The notes under the pieces are model-generated. The model searched no databases. It saw only the letters and a program-made list of their open reading frames with translations, and had not been told where the DNA came from. A stretch of 64,000 nucleotides of DNA from Eupeodes corollae (lineage: Eukaryota > Arthropoda > Insecta > Diptera > Syrphidae): positions 85,923,073-85,987,072 of the forward strand of contig NC_079149.1 in the NCBI RefSeq assembly GCF_945859685.1, written 5' to 3'. Positions 45,113 through 56,492 of this stretch are shown piece after piece (position 1 is the stretch's first letter; every line of letters begins with the position of its first letter). The position numbers were made by a program, and so were the translations under genes.

Positions 45113-45591
45113 ATTTTTTATTCGAGAAGATTGTTTTTAACACTTTCGATTAGTGTTGCTTCAGTTGAGAGACCTTTTTCAGCAAGAACATTTCAGTAAG
45201 TACATTTCTGATATTCTTTGTAAGTCGCTTATTTCTCTACGACTTACCTTTAGAAGTAATTCACGCCTCGCCACTGCAAAAGTGTATTTCAATTATTTTT
45301 TCCTTAATGTGTAACTTTATAATTTGTAGTAATAAAAAAATAAATATTTGTGTATGAAAGTATAAACGTTAACAAATATGCAAGGTACAGGTACATACAT
45401 ACATAAGTACAATTATCAAAAGACAATAAAACGAACAACAAATTAAATATTTAAATCTCTCCATAATATAAACGAAACAATGTTTAATCCCTTTTTAATT
45501 ATAGTTCACAATGGTATTGTATCATAAAAAGAAACTAAGAATTAAGCTCGTTTTTATAGCCACTTTAAGTTCCTATTTTGTAAAATGTAAT

Positions 45592-46668
45592 ACCCGTGTT
45601 TTGTTGGAAAATCTATCCATAGTACAGTAGGATTTTACACGAATAACAAAAACAATATCCGCAGTATGAATACTACCGATAAAAGTAAAAAAGAATTTGT
45701 ATAGGAGTCTCGAATGGATCTTATGTGATTTCGTTCTCAAATGTTTGTATACGATTGATATTGCATTTGTATCTCGATGGCTATGTTTGTTGAGTAGTTG
45801 TGCATTTGGATTCCTGTGCTTACCATTGGGGAAAAAATCAATCTATTACTGTTGATATTATTTAGTTTTGTTAGTGAAAATTGACTAACTTGGTTTATTT
45901 TGCAAGAGAAAACAATAGAAACGATAATTAAGTTTTTCTACATTTCCACCAAAGATTTATCTTAGTTTAGATGAAACAAATCTTTGTGCTGTTTCTACCA
46001 CACAAGAAGATTAAGTTTGACAGCACTTTCTAAAAGGCAAATGGTGTTTCGATGTTTCTTATGAAGTGCAAGGAAGATAGTTTGATGAGTGTTAAACAAT
46101 GAAAAACCACCATATAAGAATATGCTACCTACTCCAAGTCCATTTTTTTGTTTTTAATTTGAATAAAACGAACTATATTTTTTGTACACAAATATGCAAA
46201 TAAACAGACCATAACGCATTGTCTGTAAAACTAACTCCTCCACGCAGTTTACAAATTTTGAATCGACTCCGATCCCCGACCAGAATAGAGGCGAATCAAG
46301 TTCACTTCAACTCGATTCAGGTCTATAAAGAATTTAGACTTCAACTCGCTCCAACACTACATGCTAATGCAGTAGTCTACGAACAAACCCGCTTCTTGAT
46401 GTTTTTATTTTATGTCAAATTGTTTGGTTAAAACCTTGAAATCGACTATCACATTGCACAGACATATTTTCTCCATTTTTATAGTCAACTATCAAAAACC
46501 AGCTTCCACGATTTCATTTCTGGTCTGAATTTCGCTATTTTTTTTGGAGGTTTTTGATAAATTACTCTGGCAAATATTCAACTTTCAAATATAAAAACCG
46601 GACTACTGTTGACCGTTTTTTTTGCAATTTCTTGTTGTTTTATATATGGAATTTCAAAAAACACGGGT
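45592..46668. mobile_element. Unclassified TIR element
   Basis: Ends ACCCGTGTTTTGTTGGAAAA and complemented ACCCGTGTTTTTTGAAATTC, flanked by AAT on both sides (45589-45591, 46669-46671). About 1077 bp. No transposase is recognised. A GC-richer part at 46230-46400 has an open frame of no known kind. Near 46450-46500 there are GACTATCA / TAGTCAACTATC motifs like those of the 41.5 kb MITE. Confidence 0.6.
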
Positions 46669-46671
46669 AAT

Positions 46672-48955
46672 TATAGAAATACGTGCATTGAAAGCCAAGT
46701 AAACAAACTTTTCCTTCAAATCAAATAATTCAAATACAATCTGTCACAAAAATAGTGATGAGTCTTTTTAATTTATAAAGTTTTACTTCAATCAAATTAC
46801 AGATTCTGGCCCTGTATTCACATCAACAAGTGTCTTGTTATACCTAAATATGAAGCTATTTTATATTTTTGTTTCTACCCAAAGTACCCAATCGACCCCA
46901 TGTTCCCCTAAGATTCACATCCCATTGTTGAATGATTCACCAAGCGTATAGACAAACATTCATAAATTTAAATGATCTAATACAAATTATGTCATCCAAT
47001 ATATATAACCCTGTCTACTACCTTTAAGTAAATAACATCCCTGTTGTAATTTTAAGAAATTGAATCTCATTTAAAAGCTGCAACATTCATGAATCAACTT
47101 AAAATATCTGATAATTTATGGTTGAAAGGAAAAATTAATAACAACAACAATAATTAACTCATTTTCCATCAGAAAATACATAATGAAAAATTAAATTATT
47201 TCAAAAAAAGCCAAAAAAACTAAAATTCCTCCTTTCACACACCTTTCATCCATATTTCTATTATGGTTTCTCTATTGTTGTCATCTACTCTATACAAAAC
47301 TCCTTCAAAGAGGAAGAACAAGAACTTCAATTAATATTATCATTATCCTTTTTTCGTACTTCGTCCTTCGTCCCTCCAATATTTAAATGAAGTAGGTAAA
47401 TACAAAAATATTTCCATTTCCTCGTAGACATTTCTTCAAACACAAAATACACTTTCTGTCATATACAAAAGAGCTTTCACCCAATTTCCAATGTTAACAT
47501 AAATAAAAAAGAAAAACTGGAACTTAAAAACACACACAATTTTCTAAAGACTTTTACTCGTAATATTCTCCTCTTTCGCAATTCCAGACTTGAAAAAATA
47601 GCCAAAAATATTTCCAAAATTATAAAAAAAAAATTGCTTTCTGAGTCCATTCGACACCGTTCGACGACGTTGGATAGCACAGGATTTTCGGGATCATTTC
47701 GTTTGATTTTTATATCGGGAATAGAATACGGGTTGTTTGTTTGGTTGAATATAAATTCAAAATTATCCTTAAACGCTTGGTGAAAATGTGATTTTCTCTT
47801 TGATTTTTCACTTCAAACAAAATAATGAAAATTCTCTAGAAAATGACCACGGCAGTGTGAAATAAAGAATAAAAAGAAAATCTGACTCGTATCAGCTTTC
47901 CAGTGCAAAAGTCTTCTTCTTCACAATATATGTACCTACATAGCTTCCGAAAACTACTAGAAGTCGAATAGAAACAAAAATCAAAAAATAATTTTCCTTT
48001 TCAAATGATTTTTCATTGCCCAGTGATAAACCTTAAGTAAAATAGAAAATCATTTCATTGCCAGTAGAAGAAAGAAAAACAACAATAAGTGTGTCTAAGA
48101 AAATGATAATTGAATACCCATTGTGCAGGAAAATTAATATCAACAACAACAAAAACAACAACTCAACAGCAGACAGCGACGAAGAAAGAAAATTTCTTCC
48201 TATACGGATGCAACATACATATGAACGCTCTCTCCTGCTCCCCCTATATTCATTTTCTCCGCGAAATATGCCATCGAATTGAACTTGTGTTGTGTGCCTG
48301 TACAAAGAATTTCCTCAAAATTCGTTCCAATACATTTTCCAGGATTTTCATTTTCCAAATCTCTTTATTAGAGTTTTGTAGATTCTCTTAACTTATTGTG
48401 TTGTTGGTTTTCCTTTAATTTTTTTTCTCGTCGGAATTTTCTTTTTGTGTTCAAAGGACCTCTTCTTCCTGTCATACCGGAATTATTAATTTAGACAGTA
48501 AGTGTTGTAATAAAATCCAATGTTCAATCAAAAGAAAATGAACCTGATTTTTTTCAAAATATAAATGTGACACTGAACAGAAATTTGAAGTTTTATCTGG
48601 GAAAATAGTCCAAAAGAAAAGATTTAACTTTCGTTAAAGCTGGAGGGTGTCAACGGTTAAAAAAAAAACTTCAAAGGCATCCATTAACTTAATTTTCTCT
48701 TTGACTTCAAAAATTGTGCGTTTTTCTTTTTCGGTTTTTTTTCGATGTGTGATATATTAGTCGTCCTTCTACACGTATAATAAAATTAAACCAAAATTCA
48801 ATAAAACAAAAACGAAAAGTTTTTAAACCAAATGAATTGTGAAACTCAAACAGAGTCAAAGTACTCAAATAGCTGATGTACATATATGTCGTGAATGTAC
48901 ATATATATTTTTCAGTACATAATATTAATGTTAGATTAGAATAAGATACATATAT
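46672..48955. other. TE-poor AT-rich DNA
   Basis: No transposon recognised. It holds AAC/ACA-rich tracts (48130-48170) and C/T-rich stretches. It could be upstream or leader sequence of the exon at 49.3 kb. Open frames at 47.5-48.4 kb are low-complexity. Confidence 0.4.
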
Positions 48956-49059
48956 ATGTACTGTACAGTGTACATATCTACGATACACAATTTAATTAGT
49001 TTTTTTGGAAGTGAAAAAGTCAACCCATTTTTCAATTTAATTTTATTTATTTACTCAGG

Positions 49060-49425
49060 CACTCGAAAAACAATTGAAAGTGTCGGTGTTCGGTGGCGGC
49101 TGCGGCGGCGGGAATCCTTTGTTTATTTTTTACTAACAATTTTCTTTTGTGTGAATTATTTTTGGTGGCCGGTTTTTATTGTAAATTCCTTATTTTTATT
49201 ATTGTTAATTAATTTAAAATCACTGTGTAAAGTTGAAATTGTGTTGTTATTAAACTTGATCAAAATATCATCATTCGAAGAAGATTGTAGGGCTGATCGG
49301 CCCATGGTGCAGAGAGCATCATCATCAGATGCCCCATCCATATCGGGGGGCCATCATCGGGAGTCTCGTTTTGGCCTCGGTGGTTATTCTACATACCAAA
49401 GTGGCTATAATAAATTGTTTACACA
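49060..49425 (+). CDS. Candidate host 5' exon (leader plus 41 codons)
   Basis: A clearly GC-richer island in AT-rich DNA. The coding part starts at ATG 49303 and reads MVQRASSSDAPSISGGHHRE then SRFGLGGYSTYQSGYNKLFT and Q, ending at the splice donor ACACAG|GTATAC (49426), phase 0. Ser codons come as a TCATCATCA run. The frame is open upstream through the leader, which includes GGTGGCGGCTGCGGCGGCGG (49093). The unspliced frame would read on to a stop at 49454. It does not resemble any transposon here, and I do not recognise the protein. I read it as the first coding exon of a plus-strand host gene with a long intron. No second exon is seen in the window. Confidence 0.5.
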
Positions 49426-50335
49426 GGTATACCTTCTACATAATTGTTCAAAGTAATGATTTGTTTTATAGTTTTAATTGTTTTTATTTTTAAAATTCAT
49501 TATTAGTAATAAATCTACGAATTGAGAACACATATGTTTGTGAACATACTTAGCAGTGATTACACTATTCAGATTTAAAAACAAATCGTTTTTCGATAAA
49601 ATTACTTTTTTTCTCTAACCCATCAAACAAATGAATACTTTTTTAAATCATTTAAAAGTCCTAAATTCATTTATCTATTTTAATTTTGTCTAAAATATAT
49701 TCCTTTAAAAATACAAAGAAATATTTATCAAAAACGGGGTTTTTAACACTAAGTTAAAACTCAAATATATCCTCACAATAATTTGTATGTACAAAGTACA
49801 AATTTTTTACTTACTTTCTGGAAATTCTAATTAGTTTTGAATATAAATTTGGGTCTATGCGGAGTTTAGAGAAAACTTTAAATTTGATACTTTCATAGTT
49901 TTGAAAAATACGTTAAAATTAAGTCCAATTTTTAACTTCGCATAGGAACTTATTTCAATCGTTGCGAATAGTAGTAGTAGTATCTCAAAAACGTGACGTG
50001 ATACGTCGGATTTGAATTAAGGCCATCAAAACCCATTGGAAAGGACAATTTTATTGCCTGGAACAAAACCTTTTTTTGAAAAGCTGAGGTAACGGCTCAC
50101 TAAAATTTCAAAAACTTTGCCGTGGTTGTTTTTGACATCAATATTATAAAATCTACAATACTACAATACGTGTATATGAATATTTTGGATTAAAAGCTAT
50201 TTTTGAGAATTTAAAAAGGGAATAGAAATATGATCGAACATTTTTTGTTTCCTTAACTTTAGCAAATCATCTTTAATACTCATCTCCAGGAATTTTCATC
50301 AGAATTAGTATACACTCGAGTCCAATGTTGGTCTT
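49426..50335. other. TE-poor DNA, possible intron
   Basis: AT-rich. Nothing recognised. Confidence 0.4.
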
Positions 50336-50339
50336 ACTG

Positions 50340-50475
50340 CCATATACGGATATTCGTTCTTTACTTAAACTATGCGAATGTGGAATGCTTTCCCGCAATT
50401 TTTCCTTTCATTCCAATATTCAGGAATTTAAAACTTATGTACTAGGTGTCTCTTTTCAAACCCTCTACTACAAAA
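50340..50475 (+). pseudogene. LINE ORF2 end scrap
   Basis: The plus frame reads TMRMWNAFPQFFLSFQYS then a shift, resembling the R.WN.LP..VFP..Y block and tail of jockey-like ORF2. Very short. Confidence 0.5.
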
Positions 50476-50945
50476 TAATTATTTAAGCATGGTCATACTC
50501 ACATGCATCTCCTATCATTCACGCCCTCTATAAAGCAAAAAGGAAACAGGGAGGTTTCAGATGACTTTGGAAACACAATTTTATGGAAAATAATTTCACA
50601 ACTTACTTTAAAAATCATGCAAAAAATTAAAAAAAGGATAGAATTTTGTAAACTTTGTTCACTTTGATTTATAAACCAGACCAAAAAAGGTTGACGTTAT
50701 GTTAAATTAACAAAAGTTCTAAAATATGGTGTTCAAATTAAAATAAAGTGCAAGAACTTGCTCCTTTATGCAAAGCGTATGTTTAAAAAAATTATAAGAT
50801 TTAATAATAGATAGATAAGATAGATAATATAATTTTATTCCCATTAAAAAATTTAACAAAAACATTATTAGGCTGGTATTCAAAATAAAGTATTACAATA
50901 AATTGTTTTTAAGTCGTCTGTCAGGTTCAAAAGAATATTAGTTAA
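50476..50945. other. No recognised feature
   Basis: AT-rich; GATAGATAAGATAGATAATA simple repeat near 50808. Confidence 0.5.
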
Positions 50946-50972
50946 TTAAATTAAAGCAAAGCTTAGCATGTT

Positions 50973-51716
50973 TTAACAAAATTCGTTTATTATTAAAGTA
51001 CGATATTTAAGCGAGTCTTTTAAAAAATTGTAGAGTTTTGGGTAGCAAGATTTATTTAAAATGTTTAAGAATGTTAGCCGATCTAAAGTTACATTTCCAA
51101 GATAATTTCGTCTGTATCCTCTAAATATGGGGCACACACCAATGATGTGGTAAGTATTTTCTATCGCATCCTGATTACATAGAGTGCATAGGCCAACAGA
51201 GTCGTAGCGAAAAGCTTTAGCATTTAAGTTCAAAAGACCGCACCTTGCTTTGAAGATTAAGCTAATCATGTCACGGACATATTATCTTCAAAGTAATTCG
51301 GGACTTCCGCAAAAAAAAGTATGGCAATATTCGTCGTTAAACTGTGACTGCATTGCATTGCTGGTTAAATCGCCTTAATGCTTTTGTACTAGCTTTGTCA
51401 GCAGAAATTTGTGCATTTGATTCCATTCTGAAACTGGAGTTTCAGGACTGAAATCAATCTACGTCTCTTGGAAAAGTCCTGGCCATTCCTGGGCCCGATA
51501 AATATTTTTCTCGATGACTGCATCAGAGAGGATACGCGGTAAGCGGTTACGTGGCATTAAAATCACTCTACGTATGTATGACAGATGTATCATTAATGTA
51601 CTTAAGAAAGCCTTAGGAAGACCAGTTTCGATGTGTATTGCATAGTTAGGCGTATTATCAGGCAAACAAAAGCATCTTTTGACGAAGAAACGTCGTAATT
51701 TTTCATTCTTGCGCAC
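50973..51716 (-). pseudogene. LINE family B C-terminal region
   Basis: 51459-51716 reads KLRRFFVKRCFCLPDNTPNY then AIHIETGLPKAFLSTLMIHL. 50973-51269 reads ISLIFKARCGLLNLNAKAFR, VGLCTLCNQDAIENTYHIIG and VCPIFRGYRRNYLG, a CxxC..(H)..C knuckle at the end of the protein. The same order (FKRLFRLPNLTTNYAIYVES..., then IFRARVEVLNLNFMPHRAD and ICWLCN) is found in the plus-strand copy at 57.8-58.5 kb. The segment between the two pieces is decayed. Confidence 0.85.
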
Positions 51717-51869
51717 AGTAGTGCATTATTGACTTTGTTGCTGCATCGTGCATTTTATATTCAACAGAGTGAGTAACAAACTTGTTCTGTACAAATTTTG
51801 ACCATGTCGAGTTGATTTAGTTTTTCGATGATGTACGTCTTTTTGTTAAGTTGTAAGAGTAGTAAACGG

Positions 51870-52801
51870 CAAGATATTTGTATTGCTTAGTTATCTTTAT
51901 CTCACTGTTGTTGAAATACCATTTTTCAGGTGCTGCTCTTCTACCTCCATTCCATAAAATTACTATTTCAGACTTTTTTAAGTTGACAACAAGGTTCCAA
52001 TTATTGCAATATCTGCCGAAGCTATCGATGATCGATTGTAGGGTACTAAGTCAGTCAGAAAGAAGAACTATGTCGTCCGCGTATAACAAAATATTAACTT
52101 GCATACCATTCACAGTGATACCAGTTAAAAGTTCTAATTGTAGATCATTTAAGAATAGTACGAATAAAAGGGCACTCAGTACGCATCCTTGTTAGACTCC
52201 TTTGGATGTCTGGGAGAAGCTAGACGTACTAGTTGCATCCCAGACTGTAGCAACGTATCTTTGTAGAGACGCTTGTCCTTGATAATTTGTAAAACAAAGC
52301 TTCTCTTGTAATGTTGTCGAACGCTGCTGACAAATCTACGAAAAAAACTTAAAACTTTTTCTTCTGGCTCGGCTGAAGTTGGATGATACAAGAAAGGTTG
52401 TAGACTTGGTCAACTGTACTATATTGTTTTCTGTATGCAGCCTGGTATTCGTCGATTATGTAGTTTTCTTTCATCCAGAGAGTGACCCTCCTAAGCAGAA
52501 TTGTTGTAAATATTTTGTAAAGCGTGTCCAAAAAGAAGAGCCCACGATAGTTGGAAGCAAAACTGGCATCACCGTTTTTGTATAGAGGGAACATTATTGA
52601 CCATTCTTTTGCCGAATTCACAATTGCAAGTTGTCGAGAGATGTTCTGTAAATATTCATACTGTTTGGACTTACAGAGAACCTTACATTTTTTGTTTGCT
52701 GCGGCATAATTTTTTCTACTACCTTCCAGGTTATATTTCTTAATTACTCTCAGTGCTTTCAAGGATTCTTTTCTAGCAATGTGACACTGTAGGTATATCA
52801 T
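51870..52801 (-). pseudogene. LINE family B reverse transcriptase
   Basis: From 52801: SRKNYAAANKKCKVLCKSKQ (linker), WSIMFPLYKNGDASFASNYR, GLFFLDTLYKIFTTILLRRV, DEYQAAYRKQYSTVDQVYNL. After a frameshift near 52349 it reads a motif A region and the segment with GCVLSALLFVLFLNDLQLEL (motif B end, near 52180) and NILLYADDIVLLSD (motif C, YADD intact, near 52080). Then SIIDSFGRYCNNWNLVVNLK and KSEIVILWNGGRRAAPEKW. Two stops and at least one frameshift are present, but all the RT motifs can be read. Confidence 0.87.
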
Positions 52802-52937
52802 ATACCAATGTGATATTCACGCACAACGTACCAAGGTATAGCTTCGTTTAGCTTCTTAATGTAATCTGGATGTTTTCTTTCTACCCATTCAGCCTTGGAA
52901 GTAACTGCATTGTTGAATTACTACAGACGTCTTCAGA

Positions 52938-53555
52938 TCACTTTAATTTTAGAATTAAGGACATGTAGTCAGAATATGTCTTACAGCCTACAGAAAAATC
53001 TTCAATTATTCCTACCGAATTGTAAGATGAACAACAAATTTCAATGACTGATGATCCTCTACTAGATACGAATGTGAATTCTCCACTTGTATCAACTAAG
53101 CTTCTCCCATTAAGAATAAACGCACCAATATCTTCCAGAAACTCAAGAAATGCATTGCAGTTTCTGTCAGTTGTAGAATCTTTTGAACTTCTAGAATCAG
53201 TGCCTGACTGCTGTGGTACTGCCCCAATATCTACTGAACCCCTCAATCCTGTTCTGACATTAAGATCCCCCATCAATATTAAATTACTCAGCTCAAATTC
53301 TTCAAACGAATTTTTCAAAATGTTGAAATCTCTGCTCCAATGGTGGCAGTTTAGGTAGTATGGAACTAAATTGACAGTTTCACCTTGACATATACCTCGT
53401 AAAATGGTAGTTTCATTATAGATTATAAATTGTAGATGGTGTGAAGACTCTATACCTTTATTATACCCAAATAAACACCCTTCGCTTGCTCTAGTTTTAA
53501 AAATTATCTGTAAACTGAGTTTTTTTTTAAAATACAAAAGCCATTTCATTGCCAA
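52938..53555 (-). pseudogene. LINE family B endonuclease
   Basis: A 205-codon open piece reading KTRASEGCLFGYNKGIESSH, VNLVPYYLNCHHWSRDFNIL, SNLILMGDLNVRTGLRG, NCNAFLEFLEDIGAFILNGR and DTSGEFTFVSSRGSSVIEIC near its end. GDLNVR and GEFTFVSSRGSSVIE are the expected GD.N.R and T....GSSVID motifs of exonuclease-endonuclease-phosphatase domains in LINEs. The last Asp-His pair (usually SDH) is SDY here, so the final catalytic His is lost. The N-terminal part before about 53500 is missing. This is one of the longest unbroken coding pieces in the window. Confidence 0.87.
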
Positions 53556-53599
53556 ACAAAAATCTTCATTTTTTCAATTTTTTGTTGGAAAATGCTTAG

Positions 53600-53870
53600 A
53601 CCGGTTTTATTTAAGTTAATTTTTTTATATACAAATTTTTCATTTTTATGCTGGGATGCAACAAGATTTTTTTAAAACTTTAACAAAATATTAAAAGTAA
53701 TATTGTGTGTGAGATAAAAAAATTGAAGTCAATATCTCTCATAGTTCTCTAAATACTTTATTCGAAAATCATCCCCTTAACTTTTTTGTTGTTTTTGAAG
53801 GAGACTGTTTAAAAAAAAATATCACTTGAATTTTTCTATAAAAAAAATTAATAAAAGTAACCAATTCATT
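53600..53870 (+). mobile_element. Helentron-like element, decayed 5' part
   Basis: Contains TATGCTGGGATGCAACAAGA, then internal-repeat blocks AATATTGTGTGTGAGATAAA and GAAGTCAATATCTCTCATAG. More diverged than the other copies. Confidence 0.45.
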
Positions 53871-53879
53871 ACATCAATA

Positions 53880-54700
53880 GTATTTATAACCAATAAATTG
53901 CAGAGATACTGGTATGGATTCTGGCATAATCCTGCTAAAAAATCCAATATCTCTCATGATTATCTGCCAAAAAAGGTACCAACCAAACTACGTCGAAGAA
54001 CTTGATATAATCTCTAATATTCATTTTCGATGAAGTGAATTGCATTTCTAGACACCCCTTGGATGAGAAAGCACCCCATACCATCACCGAGCCGCCACGA
54101 AAATTTCGTCTATGGAAATATTTCGTTTCCTTCCGTAATTCACGTCAATAAGAGCGCGCACCATCAGGACTATGTAAATTCAAATTTTTCTCATCAGAAA
54201 AAATAACTTTTAAACAGCATATTTAGGTAAATGAAAAAAAAAACACGTTAATAAAGGTTCAATAACAACTTTTAATTCAAATATACAGATGTCCAATTAG
54301 TTTCCATATTATTCTTGGCGAAGTCCAGCATAGCGACCCTGTGACGATCTAAAAGACGTGGTGTCCGATTTATTTTAGACCGACACAAGTTTGGATTTCG
54401 CTGAATAGCTCTCCAAACCGTTGTTTTTGACACTTATGTCTGAATCAGCGCTGCTAATTTGGAGCAACTTACCGTTTAATTCTGACGGGGCGCGACCGAT
54501 TATTCGCTCCTCGTCATTGACTTTTTTTTTCTTCCTGATTGTGTCACAGTACCATAACATTCTGAATTTTTAAATAAAATAGCAATAACCCGACCACCTT
54601 CTGCTAGCTCTCCTCGAAATTGCACTGATGCTCACATTCTCTTCATTTAGAGCCAAATTTTAACCTTTTTCGACACCAGACAGCATATTTTGCAAAAAAA
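53880..54700 (-). pseudogene. Tc3-like transposase, broken
   Basis: The minus strand, from 54700 down, shows a first HTH scrap (NLALNEENVSISAISRRASR), then ERIIGRAPSELNG with a shift into RNPNLCRSKINRTP and RLLDRHRVARLDFA (second HTH and linker, near 54340). After a gap of AT-rich sequence it reads DEKNLNLHSPDGA (first catalytic Asp in SDEKN, 54185), YFHRRNFRGGSVMVWGAFSS-like wording split over two frames (54100), and SKMNIRDYIKFFDV. Upstream of the QQDNA box the copy ends in other sequence, so the second and third catalytic residues are missing. The wording fits a Tc3-like DD34E transposase. Confidence 0.82.
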
Positions 54701-56155
54701 AAGTCTTAATACTGAACTGGATGTTAATAGGGAGCATTGTGATGTGGTTTATAAATATGAACCACATCAAATCGACCAAACAACGTAGCTCAGTTCAAAC
54801 ATAAGGGAAGTCTTTGACAGACAAATCAAGCAAGAAATTGTGGTACTATCGAACAATCAAAGACTACAAACGATTTCACTTGTAAATCTTATATTTCGAG
54901 TATTTGTCAATTTCATTGGATGTTTAATCTTAAATGGAAAAATGAGTTTTAATTCTGAAACGCACTGTATTTTTGCTTTGCGAAATTCTGCCTTATTGTT
55001 TTAAGAACCTAACCCTACGCAAGAACTCAGCTTTTCGACAATTCCAACTCTTACAACTTCTTGGTGAGGCTTTTGGCTTGAGCGCCTGCAATGCCTGTAT
55101 AGCTAGGGTAGGGTTAATAAAACAAGTTTAAAAATCTAAATCTGAATTGAATCTGTTTTGTATAGCATGTAGCCGCCTATTTGATTGATCTATCAACTTC
55201 TATCTTATTTTTAAATAATTTGGTTTTAATATAAAAGGAAAAACAAAGATCTTTAACTATGAGTACATGTCTAGCTAAACATTGAAAATCGGCACAAAGA
55301 AAGAAAACACGTGCTATTTTTTTTAATTTCAAATCCAAAACGTATTTCTTTTAAAAAGCTTTCATTATGTAGACTGTTAAATTTATTTTTGAAAATCTAA
55401 AATGCTTTAACTCTACCAAATCTGTTTCTTTTATCGGATAAGATTCTTCTTATAAGAATAAAATTAATAATAAACCCAATGATCAATTTATAATAGGCAC
55501 AGACCTTCCCCAAATGTTTCACCTTTGGTCTTGAAGCAAAGCAAATTGAATTTCATTTTACATTCCGGCCCAAAAGCATTAGTTTAGATCTTTCTATTTT
55601 TGGCTTCAAAATGATACCATTCGGCGACAACCTAAAAGAATTTTTTTTATTTTCTTTTTTTGCAAAATAATTGTTTGCAATTATTGGCATAAGTCCAAGC
55701 AAAACATTATTCATTATCCATTATAGCGTTCCATTCACTTTTTCAAAATACCTACAACTATGCTTTTTTTTAATTTTATTAAAAGCCATGAAGCTTGAGT
55801 AAAGTTCATTTTTGTTAGTTCAACAAATGAAATGATTCATGTAAAAACATTTTATGTTATACTCGTACATATTTTAAAATTAATTTTGAATTTATATTTT
55901 GATGAAAAATGATAATGTGAAATTGTGGTTAAGGAATAATGTAATTATATACAAAACTTGTTATATACGATATGACCTTTATTTTGTTTAGGATTTTAGG
56001 CATTTTGAAGGTGCAATGTTGACATCAAACAAAGATATGTTTTATTTTTATTTCATAGTATTTGTTGAAAGAAAATCTAAAACTTTACTTTAGAAAAGGT
56101 GATTTTTAATGAAGAAAAGGTTTTGGCCAGTAATTTTTTTTTGATTTACGTGGCA
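54701..56155. other. AT-rich DNA, nothing recognised
   Basis: No domain or RNA gene. The stretch at 55005-55120 is less AT-rich and begins with CCTAACCCTACGC, which may be a LINE tail remnant. Confidence 0.45.
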
Positions 56156-56159
56156 GTTG

Positions 56160-56405
56160 TTTATGTTCGGCATCATTTAAAATGCTGCTTCCATAAACGA
56201 TTGTATATCAAATAATTAGGTTTACGTGAAAGCCTAAAATCAACTTTAGCACCGTTGTTTATCGACTCGAAGTCGGTATCATTCAAAACGCTGTTTCCAA
56301 TGTAGGGTATTAAACATTTAGGTTTCGTCAAACTCTAAAACCAACTTTAGAACCATTGTTCGTCGACTTAAAGGCGGTATCATTTAAAACGCTGTTTCTC
56401 CATCA
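56160..56405 (-). repeat. Tandem units (101-106 bp) of a LINE 3' end
   Basis: ATCATTTAAAAT at 56172, ATCATTCAAAAC at 56278 and ATCATTTAAAAC at 56379 mark unit spacing of 106 and 101 bp. A further unit lies at 59010-59105. On minus the units read like the end of a LINE ORF2 (RLRVDKQRC, FRLSRKPNYLIYN). They are probably the repeated 3' end of the LINE at 59.1-62.1 kb, separated from it by later insertions. Confidence 0.65.
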
Positions 56406-56492
56406 ACATCCGAAATTGACCAATTAAACCACAAAATAATAAATGTAATTAAAAAATCAGCTCTATCTACTCATAGCAATAACACCACTTCA

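Larger units (their letters stand above)
43898..45276 (+). mobile_element. hAT element with 8-bp TSD carrying a foreign-looking ORF
   Basis: Ends CAGTGGCGATGGCACCATAT and complemented CAGTGGCGAGGCGTGAATTA. A perfect 8-bp duplication CAAAAGTG flanks it (43890-43897 and 45277-45284). A scrap of the hAT dimerisation domain (SISVASVERPFSARTF, 45145-45195) sits near the right end. Most of the interior is not transposase. It contains the ORF at 44592-44909 and a SINE insertion at 45000-45112. Confidence 0.9.
50950..53560 (-). mobile_element. LINE family B, endonuclease to C-terminus
   Basis: The longest LINE copy after the one at the left edge. On minus: endonuclease (52938-53555), linker and RT fingers (52349-52801), RT palm (51870-52345), then C-terminal region with zinc knuckle (50973-51716). 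Broken by several frameshifts and stops. A related copy lies at 56.46-58.6 kb on plus. Confidence 0.88.

Noticed and set aside
48033..48391. Overlapping frames on both strands
   Set aside because: Low-complexity AAC/ACA tracts; more likely leader or upstream DNA.
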